This document shows positions 8,669 through 16,425 of a DNA stretch of 64,000 nt, piece by piece (the stretch's first letter is position 1; each line of letters opens with the position of its first letter). Location of the stretch: the NCBI RefSeq assembly GCF_014698145.1, contig NZ_JACJSM010000019.1, positions 43,999-107,998 on the forward strand, in the 5' to 3' direction. The notes beneath the pieces are model-generated. The model saw only the letters and a program-made list of their open reading frames with translations, ran no database searches and was not told the DNA's origin. Made by a program: the position numbers and the translations under genes. Source of the DNA: Oscillatoria sp. FACHB-1406. Lineage in GTDB: Bacteria > Cyanobacteriota > Cyanobacteriia > Cyanobacteriales > Spirulinaceae.

Positions 8669-10093
8669 TTAATTGATATCTTTCCAAAGATCGTCAAACT
8701 CATCAGCAGAATCAGTTTTCTTCTTCTTATCCTGCGACGATTCAGCCCACGCAAAATCATCATCTGAGCCTAAACCGCCTAATTCAAGGCTGTCATCCGA
8801 AGCCGCAAATAGATCGTCCTCTAAGTCGTCATCTGCTGCCCCAAAAATATCTTCTACAGCTTCTTCATCTGCTCCACCAAATAGATCGTCTTCATCCTCT
8901 GCGCCTCCCCACATATCGGCTTCTAAAGAATTATTAGTAGTATTATCTGTTTCATCTAAACTGCCGAAAAGATCGTCGGCTAACTCTTCTTCTGCGGATT
9001 CTGTAGCAAATAAATCATCTTCAGCTTCGGCTTCTAACGATGCACCGGCAAACAAATCTTCTTCAGAATCTTCGGCTGCGCCCGTACCAAATAAATCATC
9101 TTCAGCTTCTAACGATGCACCGGCAAACAAATCTTCTTCAGAATCTTCGGCTGCGCCCGTACCAAATAAATCATCTTCGGCTTCGGTTTCTAACGATGCA
9201 CCGGCAAACAAATCTTCTTCAGAATCTTCGGCTGCGCCCGTACCAAATAAATCATCTTCGGCTTCGGCTTCTAACGATGCACCGGCAAACAAATCTTCTT
9301 CAGAATCTTCGGCTGCACCCGTGCCAAATAAATCATCTTCGGCTTCGGTTGCCGGTTCGCTAGCGAATAAATCGTCTTCGGCTTCTTCAGCAATAGCCTC
9401 AGTTGCAAATAAATCATCTTCGGCTTTGGTTGCCGGTTCGCTAGCGAATAAATCGTCTTCGGCTTCTTCAGCAATAGCCTCAGTTGCAAATAAATCGTCT
9501 TCGGTGGCGGTTGCCGGTTCGCCAGCAAATAAATCGTCTTCGGCTTCTTCAGCAATAGCCTCAGTTGCAAATAAATCGTCTTCGGTGGCGGTTGCCGGTT
9601 CGCTTTCTGAATTTACCGTAAAGACTTCTGTCGTTGTTACTTTAGTCGTGACTTCCTCTGTCACTTTGGCAACAGGGATATTCGGGGGAGTCTCGACGGA
9701 GGCAGTTTCTGTTGCCGCCATCGTAGCTGGAGTGGCCACTGTTGGCATTGTCGCTAGCGATGGATTGCTGGGCGCGCTGACTGCATTGGCAGCAGGAGAA
9801 ACGGGCGTTGAGGAAGTTCCCGGTTCTGAGGGACAAAATTCGATATGAATTCTGACCTTTCCGCTTTGCCAACTTGTTGCCCCGAAGCGCAGCACTTCAC
9901 AGGAAATACCATCTTCACCGAACCATTCTTCCGTGTCGCCCGTCAAACCTCCGATGCCATGCTCGAGCATGGCAGCTTTCAATGATTCTGAGAGTTCGCC
10001 GACTCTAAACGTGCCGTGTCCGATTAAGAATTTCATCGATTCGGGTACGGATAGCACTTCCCCAGTTAAGAGTGGTTCAAATTGATTATCCAC
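8669..10093 (-). CDS. KGK-domain protein with acidic DDLF tandem repeats
   Basis: 474 residues. Residues 1-90 resemble the cyanobacterial KGK domain, ending in CEVLRFGATSWQSGKVRIHIEF (here SGK in place of KGK). A Pro/Ala/Thr linker follows, then from about residue 165 to 360 a tandem repeat with a 27-residue period carrying two DDLF/EDLF motifs each, such as EDDLFGTGAAEDSEEDLFAG. A degenerate acidic tail with more DLF motifs ends in FDDLWKDIN. The protein is extremely acidic and probably disordered after the KGK part. The function of KGK proteins is unknown. Repeated DLF motifs could be short docking sites for a partner, which is inference only. Confidence 0.8.
   Translation of the reverse strand: MDNQFEPLLTGEVLSVPESMKFLIGHGTFRVGELSESLKAAMLEHGIGGLTGDTEEWFGEDGISCEVLRFGATSWQSGKVRIHIEFCPSEPGTSSTPVSPAANAVSAPSNPSLATMPTVATPATMAATETASVETPPNIPVAKVTEEVTTKVTTTEVFTVNSESEPATATEDDLFATEAIAEEAEDDLFAGEPATATEDDLFATEAIAEEAEDDLFASEPATKAEDDLFATEAIAEEAEDDLFASEPATEAEDDLFGTGAAEDSEEDLFAGASLEAEAEDDLFGTGAAEDSEEDLFAGASLETEAEDDLFGTGAAEDSEEDLFAGASLEAEDDLFGTGAAEDSEEDLFAGASLEAEAEDDLFATESAEEELADDLFGSLDETDNTTNNSLEADMWGGAEDEDDLFGGADEEAVEDIFGAADDDLEDDLFAASDDSLELGGLGSDDDFAWAESSQDKKKKTDSADEFDDLWKDIN
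9015..9602. repeat. In-frame 81-bp tandem repeat block
   Basis: Within the KGK-domain gene, units of 81 bp (27 codons) recur in two variants. One lies at about 9015-9335 (GTGAAEDSEEDLFAGASLE type) and the other at about 9350-9602 (ATEAIAEEAEDDLFA type). Units of one variant are nearly identical at the DNA level, including synonymous positions, so expansion is recent. One unit in the first block is 6 bp shorter (AEDDLF instead of AEAEDDLF). Confidence 0.85.
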
Positions 10094-10180
10094 AGCTATT
10101 TCACCCCATTATTTTCTAAAGTTAGTGGTGGATTTCTCCTTGTCTGACGGGCGCGCAGCTTTCAGCGAAGCGGCGACGGT

Positions 10181-11170
10181 TTAGAAAAACCAACCGTAGG
10201 AATGCAATCCTTTGCCCAATAGGTTCACACCAAGATAGCAAATCCAGACTACTGCAAATCCTGTTGCTGCTAAAATTGCGGGTCTGCGACCTTGCCAGCC
10301 GCGCGTAATGCGGGCGTGGAGGTAGGCAGCGAAGACAAGCCAGGTAATTAAGGCCCAAGTTTCTTTGGGATCCCAACTCCAGTAGGAACCCCAGGCTTCG
10401 TTTGCCCAGACTGCACCGGCGATAATGCCAATGGTGAGGAGGGGAAATCCGAGGCCGATGATGCGATAGCTGATGTTGTCGAGGGTATCGGCTAGCGTCA
10501 AGCGCTGGGGCGAGAGGGTGGCGATTTCGGCACTGACAGCGTTGAGGACAGCGGTATTAGCTTTAGTTGGACTAGCAACTTTGAGTTCTTCTGCGGGGGC
10601 GGCGGAAGAGGTTTTAGAGAGGAGGCGATAGCCTCCGGTGCCGATGGAACTGCCGCGCAGTTCGATGTTTTTGCCCCGCGTTACGACCAAAAATGCGATC
10701 GCCAGTAGCGCGCCGATCATCAGCGTTGCATAGCTGAGCATCATAATGCTGACGTGCATCATCAGCCAATTCGATTTGAGAGCGGGAACGAGCGGTGCGG
10801 ACGCTTGCATTTCGGAGGGTAGCGTCAGTGCAGCAAAAGCTGCAATTCCCATTGCGAGGGGGGCGGCAAATGCACCCACTAATCGACTGCGACTCATGCG
10901 TTCGGCGACTAAATGAATGGCAGTTACTCCCCAAGCGAGGAAGAATAAGGATTCGTAAAGGTTGCTAATTGGGAAGTAGCCTGCTTCTATCCAACGAGAA
11001 GCGAGGAGGGCTGCGATACATAGGTTTGCGATCCCCATCCCTGCCGTTCCTAGTACCTGTAAATAGGGGATTTTTGGGAAGGCAACCCCTACCCAATAGA
11101 TCAACACGGTTAGGAACAGAACCGCAAACGAGGTATTATCTAGCGCGTTTTGGAGAGCAACTAAATTCAT
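10181..11170 (-). CDS. ccsA: c-type cytochrome biogenesis protein CcsA (NCBI CcsB)
   Basis: 329 residues with about eight membrane helices. With Ccs1 it forms the system II heme-delivery complex in the thylakoid or plasma membrane that attaches heme to apocytochromes c6, f and c550. The heme-handling WWD motif is clear ([20 protein letters not shown]), and conserved histidines lie in [11 protein letters not shown] and [14 protein letters not shown]. The start [19 protein letters not shown] matches the family; a longer upstream frame adds an atypical N-terminus and is not used. A non-conserved Ala/Ser/Thr-rich loop (about 190-215) interrupts the middle, as in other cyanobacteria. No ccs1 lies nearby. 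Confidence 0.93.
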   Translation of the reverse strand: MNLVALQNALDNTSFAVLFLTVLIYWVGVAFPKIPYLQVLGTAGMGIANLCIAALLASRWIEAGYFPISNLYESLFFLAWGVTAIHLVAERMSRSRLVGAFAAPLAMGIAAFAALTLPSEMQASAPLVPALKSNWLMMHVSIMMLSYATLMIGALLAIAFLVVTRGKNIELRGSSIGTGGYRLLSKTSSAAPAEELKVASPTKANTAVLNAVSAEIATLSPQRLTLADTLDNISYRIIGLGFPLLTIGIIAGAVWANEAWGSYWSWDPKETWALITWLVFAAYLHARITRGWQGRRPAILAATGFAVVWICYLGVNLLGKGLHSYGWFF

Positions 11171-11362
11171 AAGGCCGGAGTTTAAGGATTTGGGAGTTAT
11201 CGAAACAGACTTGGCGAGCCAAAGTCCGTGCAACGTCCTAGCCTGTCAATAATATCCTATCGTTTGACCCCCTTAAACGGTTGACCGAATTTTCTTCGAG
11301 TAAATTTTATATTCATTCCACATTTTGCGGGTTCTTACTGAGGTACGATTAGGCACAGCCCT

Positions 11363-11569
11363 ATGTTGTCCGAGTTAGTGGAGAAATCTATGGAGTTTGT
11401 GTCAGAGAACGGAGATCGCGCAGTCTGTACTTATATGGAGCTTGTGGTTGATGCTTATATCCACGTTCTTTATCGCGAGCGAGCGAACGAAGAGTTGTTT
11501 GCCGATCGCATTAGCGATATCGAACCGCTAGCGCCGGAGGCGGAATCTCTAGACGCGATCGCGGATTAG
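11363..11569 (+). CDS. Small acidic conserved-type protein
   Basis: 68 residues, helical and acidic: VEKSMEFVSENGDRAVCTYMELVVDAYIHVLYRERANEELF, then an acidic tail. I do not recognise a named domain. It is divergent from ccsA with a 192-bp spacer holding no other frame. ATG at 11363 and ATG at 11390 (MEFVSENGD) are both possible starts, and neither has a strong Shine-Dalgarno. The regular amphipathic helix and HIP1-rich base use like the neighbours favour a real gene. Function unknown. Confidence 0.55.
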   Translation: MLSELVEKSMEFVSENGDRAVCTYMELVVDAYIHVLYRERANEELFADRISDIEPLAPEAESLDAIAD

Positions 11570-11913
11570 TGCCGAGACGCACAATTTTAAGGACAAAATT
11601 TCTAATTCGATCGAGCATAATCTAAAGAGCATTATTAGCCAGCTTAAACGCTAACTCGCTCTCCTAGCCCTAACCTCAATTTAAATGGCGATCGCCACCT
11701 CAGATACTCCTCTCATCGCACGCAGATTTACTAACACTCCTTACAATCATCCCGCTGTTCGACCTGAATTGGTAAGCAGCGGGATAATTACACTTGATGC
11801 TAAGATATCCTTTTCAATATTGGGGAAGGTCGGCGATATCTAACCGAGCTTGTTTTATCTTCTCCTGGTGTAGCCTGTTCGAGTTGGCAGCAAGCAAACG
11901 ATTTAAATTTGTT
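11570..11913. other. 344-nt spacer with one tentative 52-codon frame
   Basis: Between the 68-residue gene and the DUF1824 gene. An ATG frame at 11685-11843 would encode a 52-residue peptide beginning MAIATSDTPLIARRFTNT. It has no visible Shine-Dalgarno and no family I recognise, so I do not call it as a gene. The rest shows no RNA gene or clear terminator. Confidence 0.4.
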
Positions 11914-12324
11914 ATGACTTCTTTAACAATTACCGAAGCTCGAAAAATTTTGAACGCTTTTAGTTGTACGACTCCAAGAGCGATAGCCTCTCCCGTTGAA
12001 AAAGGGCAAGTCCGCGAAGCTCTATTAGCGATCGCGCGTGCTTCGGATGCGGAGAATTTAGGCGTTTGCGCCAATTGTGCCGAGGAAGGATTTGCTGCCC
12101 TCAATCGCTATCTTTCTGCAATGGGCTATCGAGCCAATTTAGCCGAAGCTGAGGCAGCAGAAGGGTTAGAACCGATCTACATTAAGTATAATACTCAAAA
12201 ACAATCTTGTTATTGCGATCGCTACACCGGAACCTATCGAGGCGTGTTAGTTTCTTGCCAGTCCGACGATGATAATATTAATGGAACTTTCGGACATTTT
12301 CCCCTCGATTTGTTTGGAGAATGA
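11914..12324 (+). CDS. DUF1824 family protein
   Basis: 136 residues. This is the small cyanobacterial and plant DUF1824 protein, recognised from EARKILNAFSC, SPVEKGQVREALLAIAR, GVCANCAEEGFAALNRYLSAMGY and the C-terminal YTGTYRGVLVSCQSDDDNINGTFGHFPLDLFG. Its function is not known. The start at 11914 (MTSLTITEARKIL) matches the family; the 40 extra codons upstream in the same frame (Cys/Phe/Trp-rich) look non-coding. It seems to be transcribed alone and converges on the cupin gene. Confidence 0.88.
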   Translation: MTSLTITEARKILNAFSCTTPRAIASPVEKGQVREALLAIARASDAENLGVCANCAEEGFAALNRYLSAMGYRANLAEAEAAEGLEPIYIKYNTQKQSCYCDRYTGTYRGVLVSCQSDDDNINGTFGHFPLDLFGE

Positions 12325-12390
12325 AGCTCCAGTCTTTCCGAATCCTGTAGTAGTCGTTCATGAGGCCATGCGAATTTCGCACTGCACCCA

Positions 12391-12780
12391 TTAAGGATTG
12401 TAAGCCCGGACGCTTTCTTGCTCGTTGGCATCGTTGCGCGACACCAGTGCGATCGCATCGGTATCGTTGCTAAGGTTCACGGGCTGATGCGGTACGCCGG
12501 ATGGGATGTAAAGAAAGTCGCCTTGTTGGTTGATGCAGGATTTGGATAGCCCTTCGCCGTAGAAGGTTTGAACTTCCCCTTTAAGGATGTAGATTGCTGT
12601 CTCGAATCCTTCGTGATAGTGCGGCTGAGCTTTAGCACCGGCGGGGATGATGACGACGTTCATCGAGATACCGGTGGAACCTGCTGTTTTGCTGGAAATG
12701 CCTACATAGTTGGGCAATTTCTGAAGCGTATCGATCGCGACATCGGGTCGCACTGTGATAATTTCACCGTTGGGATTCAT
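12391..12780 (-). CDS. Single-domain cupin protein
   Basis: 129 residues forming one cupin barrel. Motif 1 is PHYHEGFETAIYILKGEVQTFYG (two metal-binding histidines and a glutamate), and motif 2 is GDFLYIPSGVPHQPVNLS with the third histidine. All usual metal ligands are present, so a metal-dependent isomerase, dioxygenase or sensor-type cupin is possible; the substrate is not readable. It lacks a signal peptide. It converges on the DUF1824 gene with 66 bp between, and is preceded by a region containing a dispersed repeat. Confidence 0.85.
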   Translation of the reverse strand: MNPNGEIITVRPDVAIDTLQKLPNYVGISSKTAGSTGISMNVVIIPAGAKAQPHYHEGFETAIYILKGEVQTFYGEGLSKSCINQQGDFLYIPSGVPHQPVNLSNDTDAIALVSRNDANEQESVRAYNP

Positions 12781-12938
12781 GCAGACCTCGCGGAATTAGA
12801 GAGCGTTGAGACTACTGATAAGTGGCAACGGCGGCTCGTGAGTTCTTTGACCGCCTAACCCCGGCTAGGGGCGATCGGGAACAATTCAAGTATTTCTCTA
12901 AAATATTTATAGCATTTTTCTTTGGCGTGAGGTATGCT

Positions 12939-13010
12939 GTGCGGGCGAATGGCATTCACCCTTACCCATCTCATGGCAATTTTTTGTCCCTCATCCCTAT
13001 GAAAAACGCT
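12939..13010. repeat. Dispersed ~70-nt repeat, copy 2
   Basis: Similar to 7180-7250. It contains a hairpin with arms GGGCGAATG and CATTCACCC and ends in CCTATGAAAAACGCT. It sits directly before the 3' end of the GNAT gene. Confidence 0.65.
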
Positions 13011-13027
13011 GGAGAGAGCCGAGTGAA

Positions 13028-13522
13028 TTACTTGAAACTTTTTTTCATGATAAATGAAAGACCTCCAACCCGATTAACAATTTCGCTGCCTGTGATTTTA
13101 ACAAATCCAAGTTTTTGGTATAAGTTTACGGCTGGATTATTATCGCGTACACTGAGAGAAATGGCTGGATAGAAAGGGTTTATCTCTTCAATCAGACGAT
13201 TAATTAATAAGGTTCCAATCCCCCGACCTCTGACCGCTGGAAGTGTAGCAACAACAAGCTCGGGAGTGGTATCGTCAAGATATCCAAAACCCTTATTTGT
13301 CGCCGTCCCTAAACGAATCCAAGAGGCTCCGATCGCGCGATCGCGCTCTACGGCAATAAACCCTCTATCGCCAGTTTTGCCCCAATCTTCTGCATAGGCC
13401 ATAAGCGCGGGCTGAGTCCGAACATCATCTATAGAGTCTTCATGTGAGGCATACATAAGCATCTGCAAGATGAAATCTTTATCATTTAAATTACTTTTAC
13501 GAATACTAAGGTCGTTTAGCAT
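13028..13522 (-). CDS. GNAT family N-acetyltransferase
   Basis: 164 residues. The acetyl-CoA binding motif A is present: PELVVATLPAVRGRGIGTLLINRLIEE, with the R-G-x-G-x-G/A pyrophosphate loop. It is followed by motif B (AISLSVRDNNPAVNLYQKLGFVKI), the standard GNAT ending. The N-terminal part (IRKSNLNDKDFILQMLMYASHED) is the usual first strand and helix. The acceptor substrate is unknown. It is a single gene with AT-rich flanks and a dispersed repeat just past its stop. Confidence 0.88.
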   Translation of the reverse strand: MLNDLSIRKSNLNDKDFILQMLMYASHEDSIDDVRTQPALMAYAEDWGKTGDRGFIAVERDRAIGASWIRLGTATNKGFGYLDDTTPELVVATLPAVRGRGIGTLLINRLIEEINPFYPAISLSVRDNNPAVNLYQKLGFVKITGSEIVNRVGGLSFIMKKSFK

Positions 13523-13996
13523 AAGTACGAACGCGCAGGGGGAAGAGATTATTTATAAACTTTTTCTTAAGAATTCTAGAACGCAGAGCTAGTGGTGGGC
13601 AAGCGCGGCTCTTTGAATCGCTCCGATTGCAGGAAGAGCGCTTTTGCTACCCTTGCCCAGCCGACCAAGATTTAAGAGCCGCCCGACGGCAAACCTTGAA
13701 AGAACATTCCTAAATACTGTGCCATCAGAAATTAATAAATCGTTAAAATACTTGAGATTTCGTAAAATAGGCATTTCTCAGCCGCTATAAGTCAGCATCC
13801 TTTGACTCTTCTTCAATTCTAGCCTTGAGAGGAGTGCGTTTTGCCTAAAAAAGTGCTAAAATAAAATTCGAGCCTTAAACGATCGGTAACAATTTTTGAT
13901 TTCAGTATTGCCTGGTTTTTTCGATCTCAATATTGACGAGTTGCTCTCCGACACTTTAACTCACTACAGTTGTTCAATTCAGGAGGCAATTCCTCT
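13523..13996. other. 474-nt spacer before the RRM gene
   Basis: No convincing gene. A 61-codon minus frame at 13589-13774 lacks a ribosome site and a known family. The last 150 bases, AT-rich and ending in the Shine-Dalgarno at 13981-13986, probably carry the promoter and a long untranslated leader of the RNA-binding protein gene, as is common for cold-regulated cyanobacterial rbp genes. Confidence 0.45.
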
Positions 13997-14305
13997 ATGT
14001 CAATTTACGTCGGCAACCTCCCCTACGAGGTTACGCCTGATGATTTAAAGGAGATTTTTGCAGAATACGGAACCGTTAAGCGCGTTCATCTGCCTACCGA
14101 TCGCGAAACCGGTCGGATGCGCGGTTTTGCATTTGTAGAAATGGATACAGAAGCTGAAGAAGACAAAGCGATAGAGACCCTCGACCAAGCTGAGTGGATG
14201 GGTCGCGAACTCAAAGTCAACAAAGCCAGACCCCGCGAAGACAACAGAGGCGGCGGAGGCTCCTTCGGCGGCGGCGGTGGCGGTCGCAGAAACAACCGCT
14301 TCTAA
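13997..14305 (+). CDS. Glycine-rich RRM RNA-binding protein (Rbp type)
   Basis: 102 residues: one RRM domain with RNP2 (IYVGNL, residues 3-8) and RNP1 (RGFAFVEM, 42-49), then a short Gly/Arg tail (about 86-102). This is the cyanobacterial Rbp family; many members with a glycine-rich tail are induced by cold and help target or stabilise mRNAs. A textbook AGGAGG at 13981-13986 decides the start at 13997; the nine codons upstream in frame are rejected. It is monocistronic, ending at a strong terminator 140 nt downstream. Confidence 0.93.
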   Translation: MSIYVGNLPYEVTPDDLKEIFAEYGTVKRVHLPTDRETGRMRGFAFVEMDTEAEEDKAIETLDQAEWMGRELKVNKARPREDNRGGGGSFGGGGGGRRNNRF

Positions 14306-14445
14306 TAACTGCTGTAACGCTTCTGCGACGCACTGGGAATCTGCAACAAGTTAAGGATCGGTAGCTCGAATAAAGCTTTCAATTCCTAATCAATCGTTGT
14401 TAAAGCGCTCCCGATTTTAAGTAAACTCTGTCAGAGCGTCGAGTA

Positions 14446-14476
14446 ACCCCCCAAGAAATTGTCTTGGGGGGTTTTT
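14446..14476 (+). terminator. Rho-independent terminator after the RRM gene
   Basis: A perfect 10-bp stem (ACCCCCCAAG at 14446-14455 with CTTGGGGGGT at 14463-14472) with a 7-nt loop and a T run (14472-14476). It lies between the RRM gene and the convergent ligase gene, so it may serve both. Confidence 0.88.
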
Positions 14477-14503
14477 AGCGCTCTAAAATTGAGAGATCGA
14501 AGC

Positions 14504-16099
14504 TCACTCACTTCCCAGCCAAGTAATTGGTAAAGTTGGAGATGATGAAGACTCAGAAGGATCGATCCCCGTTTGAGTTTCTGCATCCAAAACGGATTCA
14601 GCGCGTTGATACAAACTGACGGCTTCCTCAATCGTATTCCCAATACTGGTCAGCCCTAACTTACCAAATTCCGAAAGCGCGCCAATTAAATGAAACACCG
14701 TTCCCGTCATCGTACTGCTATCGAAATGGAGGTGATGACAAGTAATGATATCCATCAAATCGCTGGGTAATAAACCTCGGTATTGAGGTTTTTGTAAATT
14801 GTCCGTTGCGATGTAATATTTCGCCTGACCTTGCTGACTGTATAACAGTCCGTTGGCTGCATCGTAGTTGCCATTCGTCAGCAATTTAAGCGCCATAAAG
14901 GGGTGTGTCGTTCCGCCTTTGCGCAAATTAATCTCGATCGCTTGCAAGTCCCACTGACCGTCTTTTTCCGGCGAGCGAACGGCGATAAAATCCACGCCGT
15001 AGCGTTCCATTGCCCCTTTCGCGGCAAGCGCTTTGCCAATTTCGAGGCCCATATCTTGCAAGCGCAAGCGATAAGCATTATCGGCAGGAAAGCGGCAGCC
15101 GAGATAAATTTGCCCGTCCGGGCCGCCTAAAATTTGGTCGTGGGTCGAAAGAATTTTTACGCGCCCGTCCGGGCTAATGTAGCCTTGAACGCTGGGCGAT
15201 CGCTTTTCTTCCCCTTCGACAAAGGCTTCGACGATTGCCCCCAGTTCGGGAATGCGGCGGGAAAAGCTTTCCCAGGTTTCATCGGCGGCTTGCAAGCTGA
15301 GGTGCTGGAGGTTGGCGCGCACGGCGGTTTCAATCGCTTCAAGGCTCGCATCGGCGCTCAAATCTTTTAAATCGAGAACGGCATTTCCTTCGCCAGAAAA
15401 GCCTTCATTGAGTTTAATCGCCATGCGTCGCAAATCCGGCTGGCGCGATCGCAACGCCACGGCTTCCTTAACTAACTCATCGACAGTCCAAACGCTTAAA
15501 CTGCCGACGGGATGGGGAATTTCGACTTCTGCGAACAATTCCCGACTGCCGCTTTTCGATCCCCAGTAGAGTAAATCGGGACAAGCGGCCAGGAGAGGGA
15601 TATCGAGGGCGAGGGAGAGTTCTTGCTCGAGGGGGCTGGCGTTAAAGCATACCATGTGGGATTTGCCGGGACGGAGGGCTTTTCGCAAGCGTTCCACTAA
15701 GCGCGGGCGTTCGAGAATCTTTTGGGTAAGGGGTTTAACGGACGCATCGTAAGTTGAAAAAAGTAACAAGCGATCGCGCGCGTGGGAAAAAGGAATCCCC
15801 GGCAAAAGTTGCAAGTAGTAGTCGATAATCAGGGGCGAGAGGGGTAAAGCAGTGACGTAAATCAGCCGCGTGTGGGGGTTGCGCAAGCGAATCAGGGAAA
15901 AGAGCAAGCGTTCTTCGTAGTGGATGAAACCCGATACTTTTCGCAATTGCTCGCGATCGAGGCTTAAGGAGGGGATCACCAGGATATCGCGATCGTCGAG
16001 ATCGAGGCGATCGTCGCTGGCGGTGCTATCGCGCAATCGATCTTGTAACTGTCGAAACCGAACGTTGGGTTCCGCAGGGCGATTTTCAATGGTTTGCAT
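14504..16099 (-). CDS. PGM1-like ATP-grasp peptide ligase
   Basis: 531 residues. It resembles the PGM1 family of ATP-grasp ligases, named after the enzyme that joins peptides in pheganomycin synthesis. Recognisable parts are FHYEERLLF-type and LPLSPLIIDYYLQLLPGIPFSHAR motifs, an N-terminal Rossmann-like half, the ATP-grasp core (KLNEGFSGEGNAVLDL for nucleotide binding), GRVKILSTHDQILGG, and the metal-binding end YGVDFIAVRSPEKDGQWDLQAIEINLRKGGTTHPFMALKLL. A peptide- or amide-forming ligase is likely; the substrates are unknown. It is divergent from a glycosyltransferase gene, with no other natural-product gene nearby. Confidence 0.78.
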   Translation of the reverse strand: MQTIENRPAEPNVRFRQLQDRLRDSTASDDRLDLDDRDILVIPSLSLDREQLRKVSGFIHYEERLLFSLIRLRNPHTRLIYVTALPLSPLIIDYYLQLLPGIPFSHARDRLLLFSTYDASVKPLTQKILERPRLVERLRKALRPGKSHMVCFNASPLEQELSLALDIPLLAACPDLLYWGSKSGSRELFAEVEIPHPVGSLSVWTVDELVKEAVALRSRQPDLRRMAIKLNEGFSGEGNAVLDLKDLSADASLEAIETAVRANLQHLSLQAADETWESFSRRIPELGAIVEAFVEGEEKRSPSVQGYISPDGRVKILSTHDQILGGPDGQIYLGCRFPADNAYRLRLQDMGLEIGKALAAKGAMERYGVDFIAVRSPEKDGQWDLQAIEINLRKGGTTHPFMALKLLTNGNYDAANGLLYSQQGQAKYYIATDNLQKPQYRGLLPSDLMDIITCHHLHFDSSTMTGTVFHLIGALSEFGKLGLTSIGNTIEEAVSLYQRAESVLDAETQTGIDPSESSSSPTLPITWLGSE

Positions 16100-16425
16100 C
16101 GCTCAATTCCTCTCCTCGCCCTCAAAAAAAATGCTGCTCATCTATCTCGATATCCGCTATTCTAGGCGATTTCCGGTGCGATCGGGCTAAACAATTCTCC
16201 TCGCAGCGTAGAGCGCCCCAACTAGCTGATAACATCAGCACAGACTCAGCCCCAAGCTCGACATCGCTTAAAACGTGCAGCCCGCGTCAACATAATTCGT
16301 AATTGATAATTCGCGGTCATTGAGACTTCGGCAAGCTCAGTCGAACGCTTGTCGAGATGTAGTTCGTAATTATGGGGTCGCGATCTCCCTCGGAACTCAG
16401 GCTTGAAATATCTCCGCAGCTAACC
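16100..16425. other. 326-nt spacer between ligase and glycosyltransferase genes
   Basis: A divergent promoter region. It holds a short repeat, ACTTCGGCAAGCTCAGT, at about 16325-16341, nearly repeated as ACTTCGGCAGGCTCAGT at 17564-17580 on the other side of the glycosyltransferase gene. No RNA gene is evident. Confidence 0.4.

Noticed and set aside
9015..9602. Regular repeats resembling a CRISPR array
   Set aside because: The unit is 81 bp, coding and in frame with the DDLF motif, without unique spacers, and no cas gene is present.
8673..9848. A 391-codon Ser/Ala-rich frame on the plus strand
   Set aside because: It is the shadow of the KGK-domain gene: the in-frame 81-bp repeats have no stops on the other strand either. 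Ser/Lys/Asn monotony, no ribosome site, no family.
11685..11843. A 52-codon ATG frame (MAIATSDTPLIARRF)
   Set aside because: No ribosome site and no recognisable similarity; kept only as a note in the spacer entry.
12822..13172. A 116-codon plus-strand frame
   Set aside because: It crosses the dispersed repeat and the 3' part of the GNAT gene on the other strand; codon pattern is not gene-like.
13589..13774. A 61-codon minus frame upstream of the RRM gene
   Set aside because: No ribosome site, no family, and base use unlike coding DNA.
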